Source: Bdellovibrionota bacterium (GTDB lineage: Bacteria > Bdellovibrionota > Bdellovibrionia > Bdellovibrionales > JAMPXM01). From it: DNA of 50,309 bases. The DNA is taken from the NCBI GenBank assembly GCA_963170185.1, contig CAUJGS010000059.1:1-50309 (forward strand), given 5' to 3'. The translations under genes and the position numbers were made by a program. Positions 19,014-28,308 of this stretch are shown here, piece after piece (positions within the stretch are counted from its first letter, which is position 1; the number at the start of each line of letters is the position of its first letter). The notes under the pieces are model-generated. The model made no database searches. It was not told the origin of the DNA and was given only the letters and a program-made list of their open reading frames with translations.

Positions 19014-19032
19014 GGTGACCAAATTGGTCACC
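19014..19032. promoter_or_regulatory. Perfect 19-nt inverted repeat in a divergent intergenic region
   Basis: GGTGACCAA-A-TTGGTCACC has two perfect 9-base arms around one base. It lies between the divergent MBOAT-like and lytic transglycosylase genes. The symmetry and size are typical of an operator for a dimeric regulator such as TetR, GntR or MarR. No regulator gene is adjacent. Confidence 0.55.
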
Positions 19033-19157
19033 GAAACTCGCTATCCCGTCATCCTTACAAGCGGCCGAGCCCGCTATGTGTCTGATTCCTCGACAATTCC
19101 TCTTAAAAACAAACCTTTCTCCTGGGCACCGGGATTGCTCCTTCTTCGGCTTTTCGA

Positions 19158-19175
19158 GTCGCGCATGAGCGCGAC
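19158..19175 (+). other. Leader hairpin before the lytic transglycosylase gene
   Basis: GTCGCGC-ATGA-GCGCGAC forms a perfect 7-bp GC-rich stem with a 4-base loop, ending 9 bases before the GGAGAG ribosome site and 20 bases before the GTG start. It could influence translation or mRNA stability. Confidence 0.35.
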
Positions 19176-19195
19176 CTTGTCGACTGGAGAGTCAC

Positions 19196-20689
19196 GTGTC
19201 ACCCGTTACGAAAGACCTGATTGATCGTATACTTCGCTCGGTTGGAATCGCCGCAGGCGTGTATGCCATCACACTTTTTCTGATTTCAGGCCTTCCTCAG
19301 AATCAGAACCAACAGCCGACCGATAAACCCGCGAACACGACAAAAGATTCGGGTGACTCCACAACGGAGCTCAAACCCGAAACTGAAACAAAGTCACCTA
19401 GCGTATCGCTTCGCGCTGCTGATCATATTCGCGAACCGCTTCGCCGTCTCCCCGTTGGCAAATCAGACCTCCCGCTTCAGTCTTACGGTCTCTGGTTTGA
19501 TCGAGACATGATCCTGGCGGATTCCGAACGTCGTATCTCGGAGTCCTTTATGATTCCACCGGCACTCGCGGATCGTGTTGGGTTTTGGTTTGATATCTAT
19601 AGCCGCTACGATTCTCATAAGCGAGTCATTCACCACACACAATATCCGTGGGTCATTTTCAAGGTCGTGGACGTTGAACCTATCATTAGCGCCACCTATC
19701 CTCGATTCCGTTGGATGCGGAATCAGATCGCAGACGACGTCGTAAAGAAAGAAATGGCCAATGTTCGAGCGGCATTGGACTCGCTCGCGAAAAAGCGACG
19801 TGTTTCAGACTTGGATTCCGACAAACTCACGGACACCGAGCTTCAAGTGAAACGCGCGCTCGAGGCGCTTGGAAAAGATGTTCGCCGTCTCGCAAAAGCG
19901 GCCCGACGCGAAGTTCGAGTTCAGACAGGACAGCGCAATCACTTTGCCGAAGGTCTTCAGATGGCCCCGCGCTATCTCTCCGTGATGGAAGAGATCTTCG
20001 CCAAGCACAAACTTCCGATCGAACTGACACGCCTCCCACTTGTCGAATCAAGCTTCAACAAGCATGCGAAATCCAAAGTCGGCGCGGCCGGTATCTGGCA
20101 ATTCATGGAGAACACGGGAAAAAAGAAAAAACTCGTGATCGACGCACATATCGACGAGCGCAAGTCGCCATTCAAAGCGACGGATGCAGCAGCAAGGCTT
20201 CTTAAAGAAAACCACATGATTCTAGGACGTTCGTGGGAACTCGCTGTAACAGCCTGGAACCATGGACCCGGCGGAGTGAAGCTCGCTTCACGAACAGCGG
20301 GTACAAAAGACCTCGCTCGCATCATCGAAGTCTATAGCTCACGTCGGTTTAGTTTTGCCTCTGAGAACTTTTACGCGGAATTCCTGGCTGCCCTCTACAC
20401 AGAACGCTACTCCGACCAGATCTTCCCTGGTCTTCCACGACTTGCACCCCTTGATATTCAAGAGCTGCGCTTGACGAGAAAGATGAAACTCGAAGAGATC
20501 ATGGAAGTGACCTCGATGTCTCTTGAGGACTTCATCGCGATCAATCCGGATCTCGATCGCCTGATCAAGGCCAAGCGCCCCCTGCACAAAGGCTTACGCA
20601 TCATGGTTCCTTCGGAGACAAAGTCGGCAGTGGAATTGAAAATGGCTGGCGAAACCGAGAAGAAACGTCTTATCGGAGCCAATGGCTGA
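19196..20689 (+). CDS. Membrane-bound lytic murein transglycosylase (MltD-like)
   Basis: This 497-residue protein cleaves peptidoglycan glycan strands, forming 1,6-anhydro ends. A single N-terminal membrane segment (residues 13-33) and a polar Gln/Thr/Lys-rich linker precede an unknown region at 90-250. The SLT/GH23 domain at about 262-390 shows catalytic Glu284 in LPLVESSFN, then GAAGIWQFM and AVTAWNHGPGG. The C-terminal 70 residues (MEVTSMSLEDFIAINPDL, RPLHKGLRIMVPS) look like a degenerate LysM. GTG at 19196 follows GGAGAG. Its last 20 bases overlap the convergent gene. Confidence 0.88.
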   Translation: MSPVTKDLIDRILRSVGIAAGVYAITLFLISGLPQNQNQQPTDKPANTTKDSGDSTTELKPETETKSPSVSLRAADHIREPLRRLPVGKSDLPLQSYGLWFDRDMILADSERRISESFMIPPALADRVGFWFDIYSRYDSHKRVIHHTQYPWVIFKVVDVEPIISATYPRFRWMRNQIADDVVKKEMANVRAALDSLAKKRRVSDLDSDKLTDTELQVKRALEALGKDVRRLAKAARREVRVQTGQRNHFAEGLQMAPRYLSVMEEIFAKHKLPIELTRLPLVESSFNKHAKSKVGAAGIWQFMENTGKKKKLVIDAHIDERKSPFKATDAAARLLKENHMILGRSWELAVTAWNHGPGGVKLASRTAGTKDLARIIEVYSSRRFSFASENFYAEFLAALYTERYSDQIFPGLPRLAPLDIQELRLTRKMKLEEIMEVTSMSLEDFIAINPDLDRLIKAKRPLHKGLRIMVPSETKSAVELKMAGETEKKRLIGANG

Positions 20690-23156
20690 TCATCGCGGGA
20701 ACACCGTCTTGCACAAGAACGGTGACCGCGTAGACTCGACCCGAGCCTTCGGCCTCAATCAGTATCGTACGAATTCCGTCTTTTAACCCGAGGAGCATGA
20801 AGCCTCCTCCGGGTACGCCGTATTCCTGCGAAATCATTTCGCCACGATCGTCGAAGTAGACAACCTTCGCCTGCGCTGAGAGTGACTCTTCTTCGACCAT
20901 CACGCGATATCTCAGGCCTTGGATGAATCCGATAACGTTGCCCGTTGCCGGCGGCGAGTTGTATCGCATTTGCGCGATCACGCCGTCATACCAACCGCGT
21001 GAGACCAACGGAATGTCGAGATAGCGCGTCTCGGGGTTTTGAATCACTCGAACGGCCAAGTACTCGGCTCCCGCTGCGACATCCAAAATCGAAGGCATAC
21101 CAAGATGCGCAAGCTTCACAACCGACGGTGTCTCGGCCGCTAACTTTATACGTCTGGCCTTCACATGACCCATCACACGAAGTTCCGCAGCGATCGATTT
21201 TTCCGGGCGAAACGCCTCGTAAACTCGCCCTTCGATTTCCGATGCCTTTAAGACATCCAGCTCAAGTGCGACGACACTTTGTGCCTCCGCTTGAACATAG
21301 ACCGGATCAGAAAGCCGTTTACCCAAGTGAACCTGCAAGGCATGCAAACCTTCGGACGCTGCGGGAATCGCAAACAAACCGCTTGCGCCCGTCGCGTTTA
21401 ATTTGGGATCCGGAAGCATCAAGTCATTGAAGTAAACCGGCTCACCAATGCCCTCAGTTAGCACCTCGACCTTGGCCCCCGCCACCGGATTTGAGCCTCT
21501 CGTGACTCGGCCCCAAACAACACCCTTTGTCTCTTTCAACTCATCTAGAGCCCGAGGCGAAATATCCTGAGGCGCCGTCAAGGAAACGAAGGCTTCCATC
21601 ATTTTCTTCGAGAATATCGGCACAACAGGTTCAACACCCGTCGTGAGGTTCGCAAGCGTCGGCCAGTGATCTTTCGCCTTCACGGATGCGATCACGCGAG
21701 ACCCTTCCGCGAATTTCGAATCCTCAAACATACCGCCGCTGACCGTGCGCGTTTCCGAGGGCGTCTGCAGGAACCCAACCTTCGCCCCGGCAATCCCGCG
21801 AGATACCGAACGCGATCCCGACGATGTCCCTGTCGAAGAAGACGAGTAGGCCGACTGAACACGACCCGCGATACCTGTGGCAACAGGCTGAACTTTTAGA
21901 ACAACACCTTCCAAAGTTTTACGCTGATCCGAAGTTTCAAGACCGGAAAGGGCAATCTGCCCACGACCGACAACTTCACCTTGAGGCGAGCGAACCTCCG
22001 CCACAAGGTGCCCCTCCATCGACTCGACAAATATCTCGTACCGTGCCTCGCGAATCCAAACCGATCCCGACTCAATAAACTGACCTCGCGATTCACGCAC
22101 CACCGCGATGCGGTCTCTTGCGTGCGTCAGCGCCAGTCCGCCCGAAAGTTCCAACGGACCACGAATCATGACCTGGCGACCCGCTGGTGCAAGCGCCCCA
22201 CTTGCGCGTGCCGCAATTTCCCGCGCCTCCGCTACAGTCATTTCACGAGGGCCTGGCTCGGTCAAAGCAGGCTCCGGTCGTACACGTTGTGCGGCGCTAG
22301 GTCTTGGAGCCGAAGCGAACTGTTTTGCAGGACTCGGCTGAAAGATATTTCGTGAAGCCGCGGCACGAGAGCCCTTGCTGTTTGGATTGCTGTCAGAGAA
22401 CGGCAAAAACAAGGCCGCCAAAAACTGATCGCGAGTTACACCCGTCTTCGACAAGGAGATCGTCTTTGGCGAAGACGATTCCGTCGGCTGAACCGCAAGC
22501 TCTTCTAGTTTGCGATTTGTCTTAATATTCGAATTTTGCGCCTGAAGCGATGTCCTGTTGTAGGAAACACCTTCGCGAAGGCCGCTTGGTTTTGCCACTC
22601 GCACCGGCGGCGCAATCGGCGCGGTCTGCACATTCGGCAAAATATTCGATGAGCGCGGCGGGTACGCCAACGGAACACCGACCGGTGTCGCAGGCGATGT
22701 CGACGCCATCTGACGAATTACACCGCGATGTTTTTCGATGCGGTCCCACATTTGTTTATTGGAGGCCAAAATCCGAGAAGCCATCGCCTCCGAAGCCTGA
22801 GCGACTTGGGCGGTGCCCACTTGCAACGAGATCGCCGCGATTCCAAGAGACGGATTGCGCTCGATGGAGGTCCACGGTTGTTCACGCAGAGCTTCTTCCA
22901 AAGCCGCAACAGGCGGAGCTTCACGATTTAAACGAACGGCAATGCCGTGCTCGAAAACTCTTGGCTTCAATTCCTCTTTCGCCAAGTAACGCTCATACAA
23001 GCCATCGAGAGTGGACGATTCGGGAACAGCGATCCACGCGCTGAATAGACCAAGCGCCGAAGCCGTCATGACGACGGAGACGGAATTGCGGTTGAGAAAT
23101 TTCAATGCCGCTGAAATCACAAGCTGCTCGATCCCTGAGTTTCGCTCTCGCCTCAT
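20670..23156 (-). CDS. Large envelope protein with carboxypeptidase-regulatory-like domains
   Basis: The protein has about 828 residues. One membrane segment (about 25-45) follows a basic N-terminus, so the bulk should be periplasmic or surface-exposed. Residues 200-320 are Ser/Pro/Gln-rich and disordered. The rest contains repeated beta-sandwich-like units (GRVQSAYSSSS, VVWGRVTRGSNPVAGAKVEV, GLFAIPAASEGLHALQV). These match the form of CarboxypepD_reg domains. No catalytic residues are evident. The TTG at 23180 would give a longer form, but the ATG at 23156 is more convincing. The function is unknown, perhaps scaffold or adhesion. Confidence 0.6.
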   Translation of the reverse strand: MRRERNSGIEQLVISAALKFLNRNSVSVVMTASALGLFSAWIAVPESSTLDGLYERYLAKEELKPRVFEHGIAVRLNREAPPVAALEEALREQPWTSIERNPSLGIAAISLQVGTAQVAQASEAMASRILASNKQMWDRIEKHRGVIRQMASTSPATPVGVPLAYPPRSSNILPNVQTAPIAPPVRVAKPSGLREGVSYNRTSLQAQNSNIKTNRKLEELAVQPTESSSPKTISLSKTGVTRDQFLAALFLPFSDSNPNSKGSRAAASRNIFQPSPAKQFASAPRPSAAQRVRPEPALTEPGPREMTVAEAREIAARASGALAPAGRQVMIRGPLELSGGLALTHARDRIAVVRESRGQFIESGSVWIREARYEIFVESMEGHLVAEVRSPQGEVVGRGQIALSGLETSDQRKTLEGVVLKVQPVATGIAGRVQSAYSSSSTGTSSGSRSVSRGIAGAKVGFLQTPSETRTVSGGMFEDSKFAEGSRVIASVKAKDHWPTLANLTTGVEPVVPIFSKKMMEAFVSLTAPQDISPRALDELKETKGVVWGRVTRGSNPVAGAKVEVLTEGIGEPVYFNDLMLPDPKLNATGASGLFAIPAASEGLHALQVHLGKRLSDPVYVQAEAQSVVALELDVLKASEIEGRVYEAFRPEKSIAAELRVMGHVKARRIKLAAETPSVVKLAHLGMPSILDVAAGAEYLAVRVIQNPETRYLDIPLVSRGWYDGVIAQMRYNSPPATGNVIGFIQGLRYRVMVEEESLSAQAKVVYFDDRGEMISQEYGVPGGGFMLLGLKDGIRTILIEAEGSGRVYAVTVLVQDGVPAMISHWLR

Positions 23157-23221
23157 CCCACCATCCAATTGGTTGGACAAAGCAAAGAACGGTCACAATC
23201 CGAGTGACTAATCTAGGCTAT

Positions 23222-23695
23222 TCAAAATGCTCGAAAATCGTCAATGACGTTGATATCTGCTGGACGATTATCCAAGGCGTCTTTGATACGCTTGCGGACC
23301 GCTTTGGTGAGCGCGGCGTCCTGACCGAGTTTATCGTAGTTCTTTTTGGAACCCTTGCGACGCTTCTCACGCGTCACAACTACTTGAACTGTATAGGGTC
23401 TTCTTGAACCCAAGATTGTAACAACGGCCCGACCTCGCTCGCGCGCCGTTTCCGATGGAACATCCATCTCTTTGGCATCAAAGTACTGGCTCGTGATTTC
23501 ACGACCGTTCATGCTCTCTTTGCGGACGCCGCCAGGAATGTTGTCCATCACGATTTTTCGAACGACGGCCAATGGCAGCATGACGTTTTTGATTCCGTCC
23601 GTCGTCGCGCAGCTCGAAAGCAGCGTAAAAGAAAAAAGGCTCAACCAGACCGTGAGCCTTCTAAAAAACGAGACCACTAGAGAACCGAAAATCAC
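23222..23695 (-). CDS. Predicted lipoprotein of unknown function
   Basis: 157 residues with a basic N-terminus, a hydrophobic core and lipobox LSSC (Cys29). The mature part has a basic [12 protein letters not shown] segment and an ADINVIDDF end, with strands resembling a small alpha/beta outer-membrane-associated domain. No family is recognised. The ATG overlaps the transaldolase stop by 4 bases, so the two are co-translated. It is therefore part of the long minus-strand operon-like run from 28.0 kb down. Confidence 0.65.
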   Translation of the reverse strand: MIFGSLVVSFFRRLTVWLSLFSFTLLSSCATTDGIKNVMLPLAVVRKIVMDNIPGGVRKESMNGREITSQYFDAKEMDVPSETARERGRAVVTILGSRRPYTVQVVVTREKRRKGSKKNYDKLGQDAALTKAVRKRIKDALDNRPADINVIDDFRAF

Positions 23696-24336
23696 TTCGG
23701 AACCTTCTCCGCATCTTTGAGGAACTGCTGGATACCCGCGTCTGTCAGCGGGTGGTTAACCAGCTGCTTAATCACCTTGAGTGGGCAAGTAACGATGTCA
23801 GCTCCAATCAAACCCGCTTCCAACACGTGGATAGGGTGACGGATACTCGCGACCAGGATCTCAGTCTTGAAGTCGTAGTTGTCGAAAATGGTCTTCATGT
23901 TGCCAATGAGCTCCATGCCGGTCGACGAGATGTCGTCCAAACGGCCAACAAATGGCGAGACCAACGACGCGCCGGCTTTCGCGACCATCAACGCTTGAAG
24001 TGGCGAGAAGACCAACGTGACGTTCGTCTTGATGCCCTCAGCCGCGAAACGACGTACAGCAACTAGACCTTCTTCGCACATCGGGATTTTCACAACGACG
24101 TTGTCGGCGATCTTCGCGAGTTCGCGACCTTCCGAGTACATCTTATCAGCCGTGAGGCTGACGACTTCCGCCGAAACAGGCCCCTTCACAACGCGGCAGA
24201 TTTCCGCGATGCAGTCGGCGTTTGATTTTCCAGTTTTTGCGACCAATGTCGGGTTCGTCGTAACACCGTCGACCCAACCACGTGCATTGGCTTCTTGGAT
24301 TTCTTTAATGTCTGCTGTGTCGATGAAGAATTTCAT
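23692..24336 (-). CDS. Transaldolase-like fructose-6-phosphate aldolase (TalC/FSA type)
   Basis: A short-form transaldolase of 214 residues, the usual size for the TalC/FSA group. It would act in the pentose phosphate pathway by transferring a dihydroxyacetone unit. Landmarks are [19 protein letters not shown], the Schiff-base Lys83 in [20 protein letters not shown] and SPFVGRLDD. Whether it acts as a transaldolase or as an aldolase cannot be settled from these motifs. It starts 74 bases after dapB and has AGAGAGG upstream. Confidence 0.9.
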   Translation of the reverse strand: MKFFIDTADIKEIQEANARGWVDGVTTNPTLVAKTGKSNADCIAEICRVVKGPVSAEVVSLTADKMYSEGRELAKIADNVVVKIPMCEEGLVAVRRFAAEGIKTNVTLVFSPLQALMVAKAGASLVSPFVGRLDDISSTGMELIGNMKTIFDNYDFKTEILVASIRHPIHVLEAGLIGADIVTCPLKVIKQLVNHPLTDAGIQQFLKDAEKVPK

Positions 24337-24410
24337 CTGTATGCCTCTCTAGGAGCGTTGGCCACTCGAATGGGTGAATGACTTTGGTCTAGCACCGGAA
24401 ACGGCGACCA

Positions 24411-25085
24411 TCACGCTTTTTCAAGCAGATCCGCGAGGCTATATAGACCGGGCGGACGACCTACGATCCAACGCGCCGCGCGACAGGCTCCCCGCGCAAA
24501 AACAGCACGGTTCAAAGCCTGGTGCGAGAACGTAAGAACTTCGGATTCTGACATCGCATAAATTCGATGCTCACCCACAATCCCGCCACCGCGCAGGCTC
24601 ACGATCTCGGCAGCGCGACGCCCCGTTCGCTTCTGAAGTTCATCATCCAAAAGCAAGGCCGTGCCGCTAGGACGATCACGCTTGTGCCGATGATGGAATT
24701 CCTCCATCGAAAGATCAAACCCCTCGACGCCCTTTAAGCTCTCCAGGGCTTTTGCCAGAATCTGAACTCCGAGGCTCATATTGGCCGAATACAAGATCGG
24801 GACTTTCTCGCTCGCCTTTTTCATCAACGTACGATCGCTTTCCGAAACGCCCGTCACACCCGACACCAGAGGAACTCCGGCCTGCACACAAGCCTTCAAA
24901 ACGTCATCTGTCGCAACCGGCAGCGAGAAGTCGATCACCACTTCCACGCCCGGAGTTTCGGCAAGACATTTCGCCAGGCCCGTCTCACGGCCGACACCGC
25001 CGACGATGGAAAGACCGAACTCCGAAGCGACCGTCTCGATCTCTTTCCCCATTCGCCCAGCACGTCCGACGATGACCGTTTTCAT
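24411..25085 (-). CDS. dapB: 4-hydroxy-tetrahydrodipicolinate reductase
   Basis: The second enzyme of the dap branch, it reduces hydroxy-tetrahydrodipicolinate with NAD(P)H for lysine and diaminopimelate. It has 224 residues, shorter than the E. coli enzyme (273). The nucleotide loop is VGRAGRMG, the active-site stretch is EEFHHRHKRDRPSGTALLL (His131/132, Lys135), and the end is RPPGLYSLADLLEKA. The length loss lies mostly in loops. The ATG start overlaps the dapA stop by 4 bases. Confidence 0.92.
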   Translation of the reverse strand: MKTVIVGRAGRMGKEIETVASEFGLSIVGGVGRETGLAKCLAETPGVEVVIDFSLPVATDDVLKACVQAGVPLVSGVTGVSESDRTLMKKASEKVPILYSANMSLGVQILAKALESLKGVEGFDLSMEEFHHRHKRDRPSGTALLLDDELQKRTGRRAAEIVSLRGGGIVGEHRIYAMSESEVLTFSHQALNRAVFARGACRAARWIVGRPPGLYSLADLLEKA

Positions 25086-25960
25086 AGAAGGCCGCCCTGC
25101 TTAAGAAGCGTGTCCACTTTCGCGCGATGTGCTTCGTCAAGAGCCGTGAGCGGTAAACGAAGCTCGGGACTCGCGATCACACCCATTTTCCAAAGCGCGT
25201 ATTTTACCGGAATTGGATTCGCTTCGACATAAAGCGCATCGTTCAAGGCCCCATACTTCGATGCGAATTCCTGCGAAACCTTCTCGCTCTCGCCAGCCGC
25301 CGCTCGCTTCATCCAGCTCGAGAACTCCTGAGGAATCAGATGCGAGATCACCGAAATCACGCCGCGCCCGCCGGCACCGGCAAGCGCAAAACAAGTTCCG
25401 TCATCTCCACTTGAAAGCAAAAGCCCCGTCGACTGTGCGATGGATTTGCCAAACGCGATATCACCTGTCGCCTCTTTGATCGCCACGATCCCGGGTACCT
25501 CGGCAAGCTTTTGAATCGTCGATAACTCGAGCTTCGTGATCGTTCTTCCAGGTACGTTGTAGAGAATCACTGGCAATCCGCCGTCGCGCGCAACGGCCGA
25601 GTAATGCTCAAAGAGTCCACGCTGCGAAGGCTTGTTGTAGTAAGGAACCACGACAAGGGCTGCTTCGGCCCCCCAAGACTGCGCGAGCTTGGTGGTTGCG
25701 ATCGTTGTCGCCGTGCTATTAGAACCGGTTCCAACCACAAGACGAAGCGCTCCGCCCGATTCGCCGCGAACGAAGTCGAAAATCTTTTTGGTTTCCTCTA
25801 AAGAGATCGTCGGACTTTCGCCTGTCGTTCCGCTGATCACAAGACCCTGCACGCCGCCATCGATCTGCATACGAACCAAAGATTTCAACGAAGCCCAATC
25901 GACATCGCCATTTTTGAAAGGCGTCACGAGCGCCGTGAGGACTCCTTCAAACTGTTTCAT
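25082..25960 (-). CDS. dapA: 4-hydroxy-tetrahydrodipicolinate synthase
   Basis: Condenses pyruvate with aspartate semialdehyde, the first committed step to diaminopimelate. The protein has 292 residues. GTTGESPT binds substrate, YNVPGRT carries Tyr134, and Lys162 in VAIKEATGD forms the Schiff base. The ATG at 25960 follows GAGGAG. It sits 44 bases after dapF and is coupled to dapB, so the three dap genes form one transcription unit. Confidence 0.95.
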   Translation of the reverse strand: MKQFEGVLTALVTPFKNGDVDWASLKSLVRMQIDGGVQGLVISGTTGESPTISLEETKKIFDFVRGESGGALRLVVGTGSNSTATTIATTKLAQSWGAEAALVVVPYYNKPSQRGLFEHYSAVARDGGLPVILYNVPGRTITKLELSTIQKLAEVPGIVAIKEATGDIAFGKSIAQSTGLLLSSGDDGTCFALAGAGGRGVISVISHLIPQEFSSWMKRAAAGESEKVSQEFASKYGALNDALYVEANPIPVKYALWKMGVIASPELRLPLTALDEAHRAKVDTLLKQGGLL

Positions 25961-26004
25961 AACCCACTCCTCTTCAGTTCATACTTCGAAGTTAAATTTC
26001 GCCA

Positions 26005-26859
26005 TTAAACATCAAACTCAAATTCTGTTCGGAAAACCGTGTGCGCCGGTCCGGTTAACAACAAGCTGCTGGGAAAGTTTTTTGAATCCACTCGCAAAAC
26101 TCCACCAGGATTCTTCACCGTAATCTCCTGCGACCACTGTCCCGCCTGCAGAGCGCGCGAGGCCACAACCGCCGCCGCCAGCACACCCGTTCCACAGGAA
26201 AGCGTGTAGTCTTCAACTCCCCGCTCAAAGGTCACAGCTTCGATCGCCTTCGCACCTGTTCGTCGAAAGAATGTCACGTTGGCGCCCGCCGCACCCGCCT
26301 CTTTGGGCCAGCGAAATGGCGCCGCCAGCGAACGTTCAACCGAGCCTGATTTCAGTGAGAGCACATCGACCGCGGTTTCCATCACCACATGCGGCACACC
26401 CGTGTCGATCAATACCGGCGTGCCGATTGCCGCCCCGGAGTCTGACGAAGGCTTGGCAAGCGCAAGCTCTTGAAGCCGCTTTTTCGAGTAGTCGATCTCG
26501 ACACGAAACTCACTTGGCACCAAGGCTTCCAGCTTAACTAAGCCAAAACCCGTCTTCAATTCGACAGGCCACTTCGCCTCTCCCAAGAAGCTCGCGGCGG
26601 CACGAGCCGCGTTGCCACACATCGCCGCAAACGAGCCGTCGCTATTGAAGAACGACCACTCGTATTTCGCGGCGGCAAGCTTCTTCATCACCACGAAGCC
26701 ATCTGCACCAACTCCGAAATGGCGATCACAAATTGAACGAGCGTGATCGGCCGACGGCACCCAGTCTTCTGGAACATCACGCCCGGCCATAACAAACACG
26801 AAGTCGTTTCCTGCTGCGACGATTTTTTCGACTGGAACTTTTCGCTTAAGCACACTCAC
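26005..26859 (-). CDS. dapF: Diaminopimelate epimerase
   Basis: Interconverts LL- and meso-diaminopimelate, giving the meso form for peptidoglycan. The protein has 284 residues. The two-base mechanism cysteines are both present: Cys81 in AAMCGNAARA and Cys222 in TLSCGTGV. A GTG start at 26859 with AAGGGG upstream is chosen. A second GTG two codons later is possible. It follows the LptM-like gene by 13 bases, the same adjacency seen in E. coli and other proteobacteria (yifL/lptM-dapF). Confidence 0.93.
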   Translation of the reverse strand: MSVLKRKVPVEKIVAAGNDFVFVMAGRDVPEDWVPSADHARSICDRHFGVGADGFVVMKKLAAAKYEWSFFNSDGSFAAMCGNAARAAASFLGEAKWPVELKTGFGLVKLEALVPSEFRVEIDYSKKRLQELALAKPSSDSGAAIGTPVLIDTGVPHVVMETAVDVLSLKSGSVERSLAAPFRWPKEAGAAGANVTFFRRTGAKAIEAVTFERGVEDYTLSCGTGVLAAAVVASRALQAGQWSQEITVKNPGGVLRVDSKNFPSSLLLTGPAHTVFRTEFEFDV

Positions 26860-26872
26860 TTAGACACACCCC

Positions 26873-27082
26873 TTAGCGACCACGGGTTTCCGGAGTCGGA
26901 GAAGGGTTCACTCTTGGCACGTCTGAAGGTTTAGCCTCTTCGGCGGTTCGTTTGTAGCTGGGAGCCCCTCGGCCAATCGCAGGCGGCTCGAGAGGAGGAA
27001 GTGGCTTGCCCTTTACCCCACACGCAGCAAAACCAGCGGACAGTAGAACCAAGCATAGAAGGTGCGAGTGACCGATTCTCAT
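26873..27082 (-). CDS. lptM: LptM-like small lipoprotein
   Basis: A 69-residue lipoprotein with lipobox FAAC (Cys21). The Cys is followed immediately by GVKGKPLPPLE, the CG-x-KG-x-L signature of LptM (YifL). LptM helps LptD assemble in the outer membrane by mimicking LPS. The remaining residues are Pro/Glu/Arg-rich and disordered. Position directly upstream of dapF supports the identification. Its start overlaps the 3' end of the previous gene by 4 bases. Confidence 0.75.
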   Translation of the reverse strand: MRIGHSHLLCLVLLSAGFAACGVKGKPLPPLEPPAIGRGAPSYKRTAEEAKPSDVPRVNPSPTPETRGR

Positions 27083-28047
27083 AACCCTAGTTTCTCCCCT
27101 GATTTGAGATCGGACTCAACGGTTTCTGTCCACAAACAGAGCTCCGGATGCATCGAGAAGTTTTTTCGTCTGCGCGGGGTCAGCTCATTACAGATTCTTA
27201 GGTAGCTGCGCGCTGCGGTTCGATCTTTGACCCTGGTTCCGCGGCTTGCTGTTTTCGAGCCTTTGCTACCAGTCTCTTCCGGTTCCGCATCAGACACTTT
27301 CCATTTCCAATACCACATTTCGGGATCCCCCACGGCCTGGGTCTCCCACGCCGTCACGGCTGCCCTCGCCGCCTTCACGTCACCTCGCCGCCATAGATCA
27401 CCAACAACCAGAGCGCGAACGGCGGAGTCGAACTCCCCCCATGACTCACCCGTCTCCGACAACAATTTGATATTCAAAGGCGGAGCCTGTGCCTGAGTGC
27501 GTAGCGTGCAGAGCTGCGACTGCAAACGCACCAAACGGACCTCGAGACCTGGAGCAAATATTTTCTCCGCATCCTTTGAAAACGACTCGGCCCGCACGCA
27601 ATCTTGAGCGCGCAGAGCGGCGCGCGCTCCCAAAACGGCGATCTGAAGATTTCCAGGCTCTTGCTGCGAAGCCGTCTGAAGAAACTCGACGGCCTCCTTA
27701 GGTCGGCTTAGCCAAAAGGATTCTGCCAAAGAAAAATGATTCTGGGCTTTGTCGGTAAGAAAGAGATTCGCGAGCTCTTCCCAGGTTTTTAAATACTCTG
27801 CTCGCGCCTGTGACTTCGCGGAGTTTTCAAACCCGCTCTTATAGGATTTCGACAAAAGCGAAAGTGCCTCCAGCTTGTCGCCTTTCAAAACCAATTCGCG
27901 CGCCTGATCCAGCTGTGACGCCACCGAGGTTCCGGATTTCGACCTCCCTGATACGGCAGGCGTTGCACCCGAGGATATTGCCATTGTCGATGTCACGAAA
28001 AACGTAACCGACACAATGAACAACCAGGCCGCCCCGTAAACCCTCAC
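27079..28047 (-). CDS. Hypothetical secreted helical-repeat protein
   Basis: 322 residues from GTG at 28047, with AGGAGGAAG upstream. A signal peptide ends near residue 23. The mature part is a series of Ala/Leu-rich helix pairs with TPR-like spacing (SLAESFWLSRPKEAVEFLQ, AARAALRAQDC). It ends in an Arg/Lys-rich tail. A periplasmic protein-protein adaptor is the simplest guess, with no family recognised. It is the first gene of the minus-strand unit that includes lptM and dapFAB. Confidence 0.6.
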   Translation of the reverse strand: MRVYGAAWLFIVSVTFFVTSTMAISSGATPAVSGRSKSGTSVASQLDQARELVLKGDKLEALSLLSKSYKSGFENSAKSQARAEYLKTWEELANLFLTDKAQNHFSLAESFWLSRPKEAVEFLQTASQQEPGNLQIAVLGARAALRAQDCVRAESFSKDAEKIFAPGLEVRLVRLQSQLCTLRTQAQAPPLNIKLLSETGESWGEFDSAVRALVVGDLWRRGDVKAARAAVTAWETQAVGDPEMWYWKWKVSDAEPEETGSKGSKTASRGTRVKDRTAARSYLRICNELTPRRRKNFSMHPELCLWTETVESDLKSGEKLGL

Positions 28048-28308
28048 ATCTTCCTCCTGAAATACAAAATAGTTCGCCTTCGAAAGATCGAACTTTTCTA
28101 GCTATTTTTCAACTTCCTATACCGCGCGGCTCGTACTCTACAGTGCTTTTAAGCGCAATTTCCTGCGCGATTTAATATGGACAAGTGAAATCGCAAAGCC
28201 GCATCACAATGATACCCGCAGCGTCTCAATACAAACCATACTCACTTTTTCGTGAGCTTTGTCCAACAGCGTTCAACCGCCGCCTGGGTTCATCCGAACC
28301 ATATTCAC

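Noticed and set aside
19015-19224. 69-codon plus-strand frame before the lytic transglycosylase
   Set aside because: It spans the operator-like repeat and the leader hairpin and overlaps the real gene's start. It has no family resemblance.
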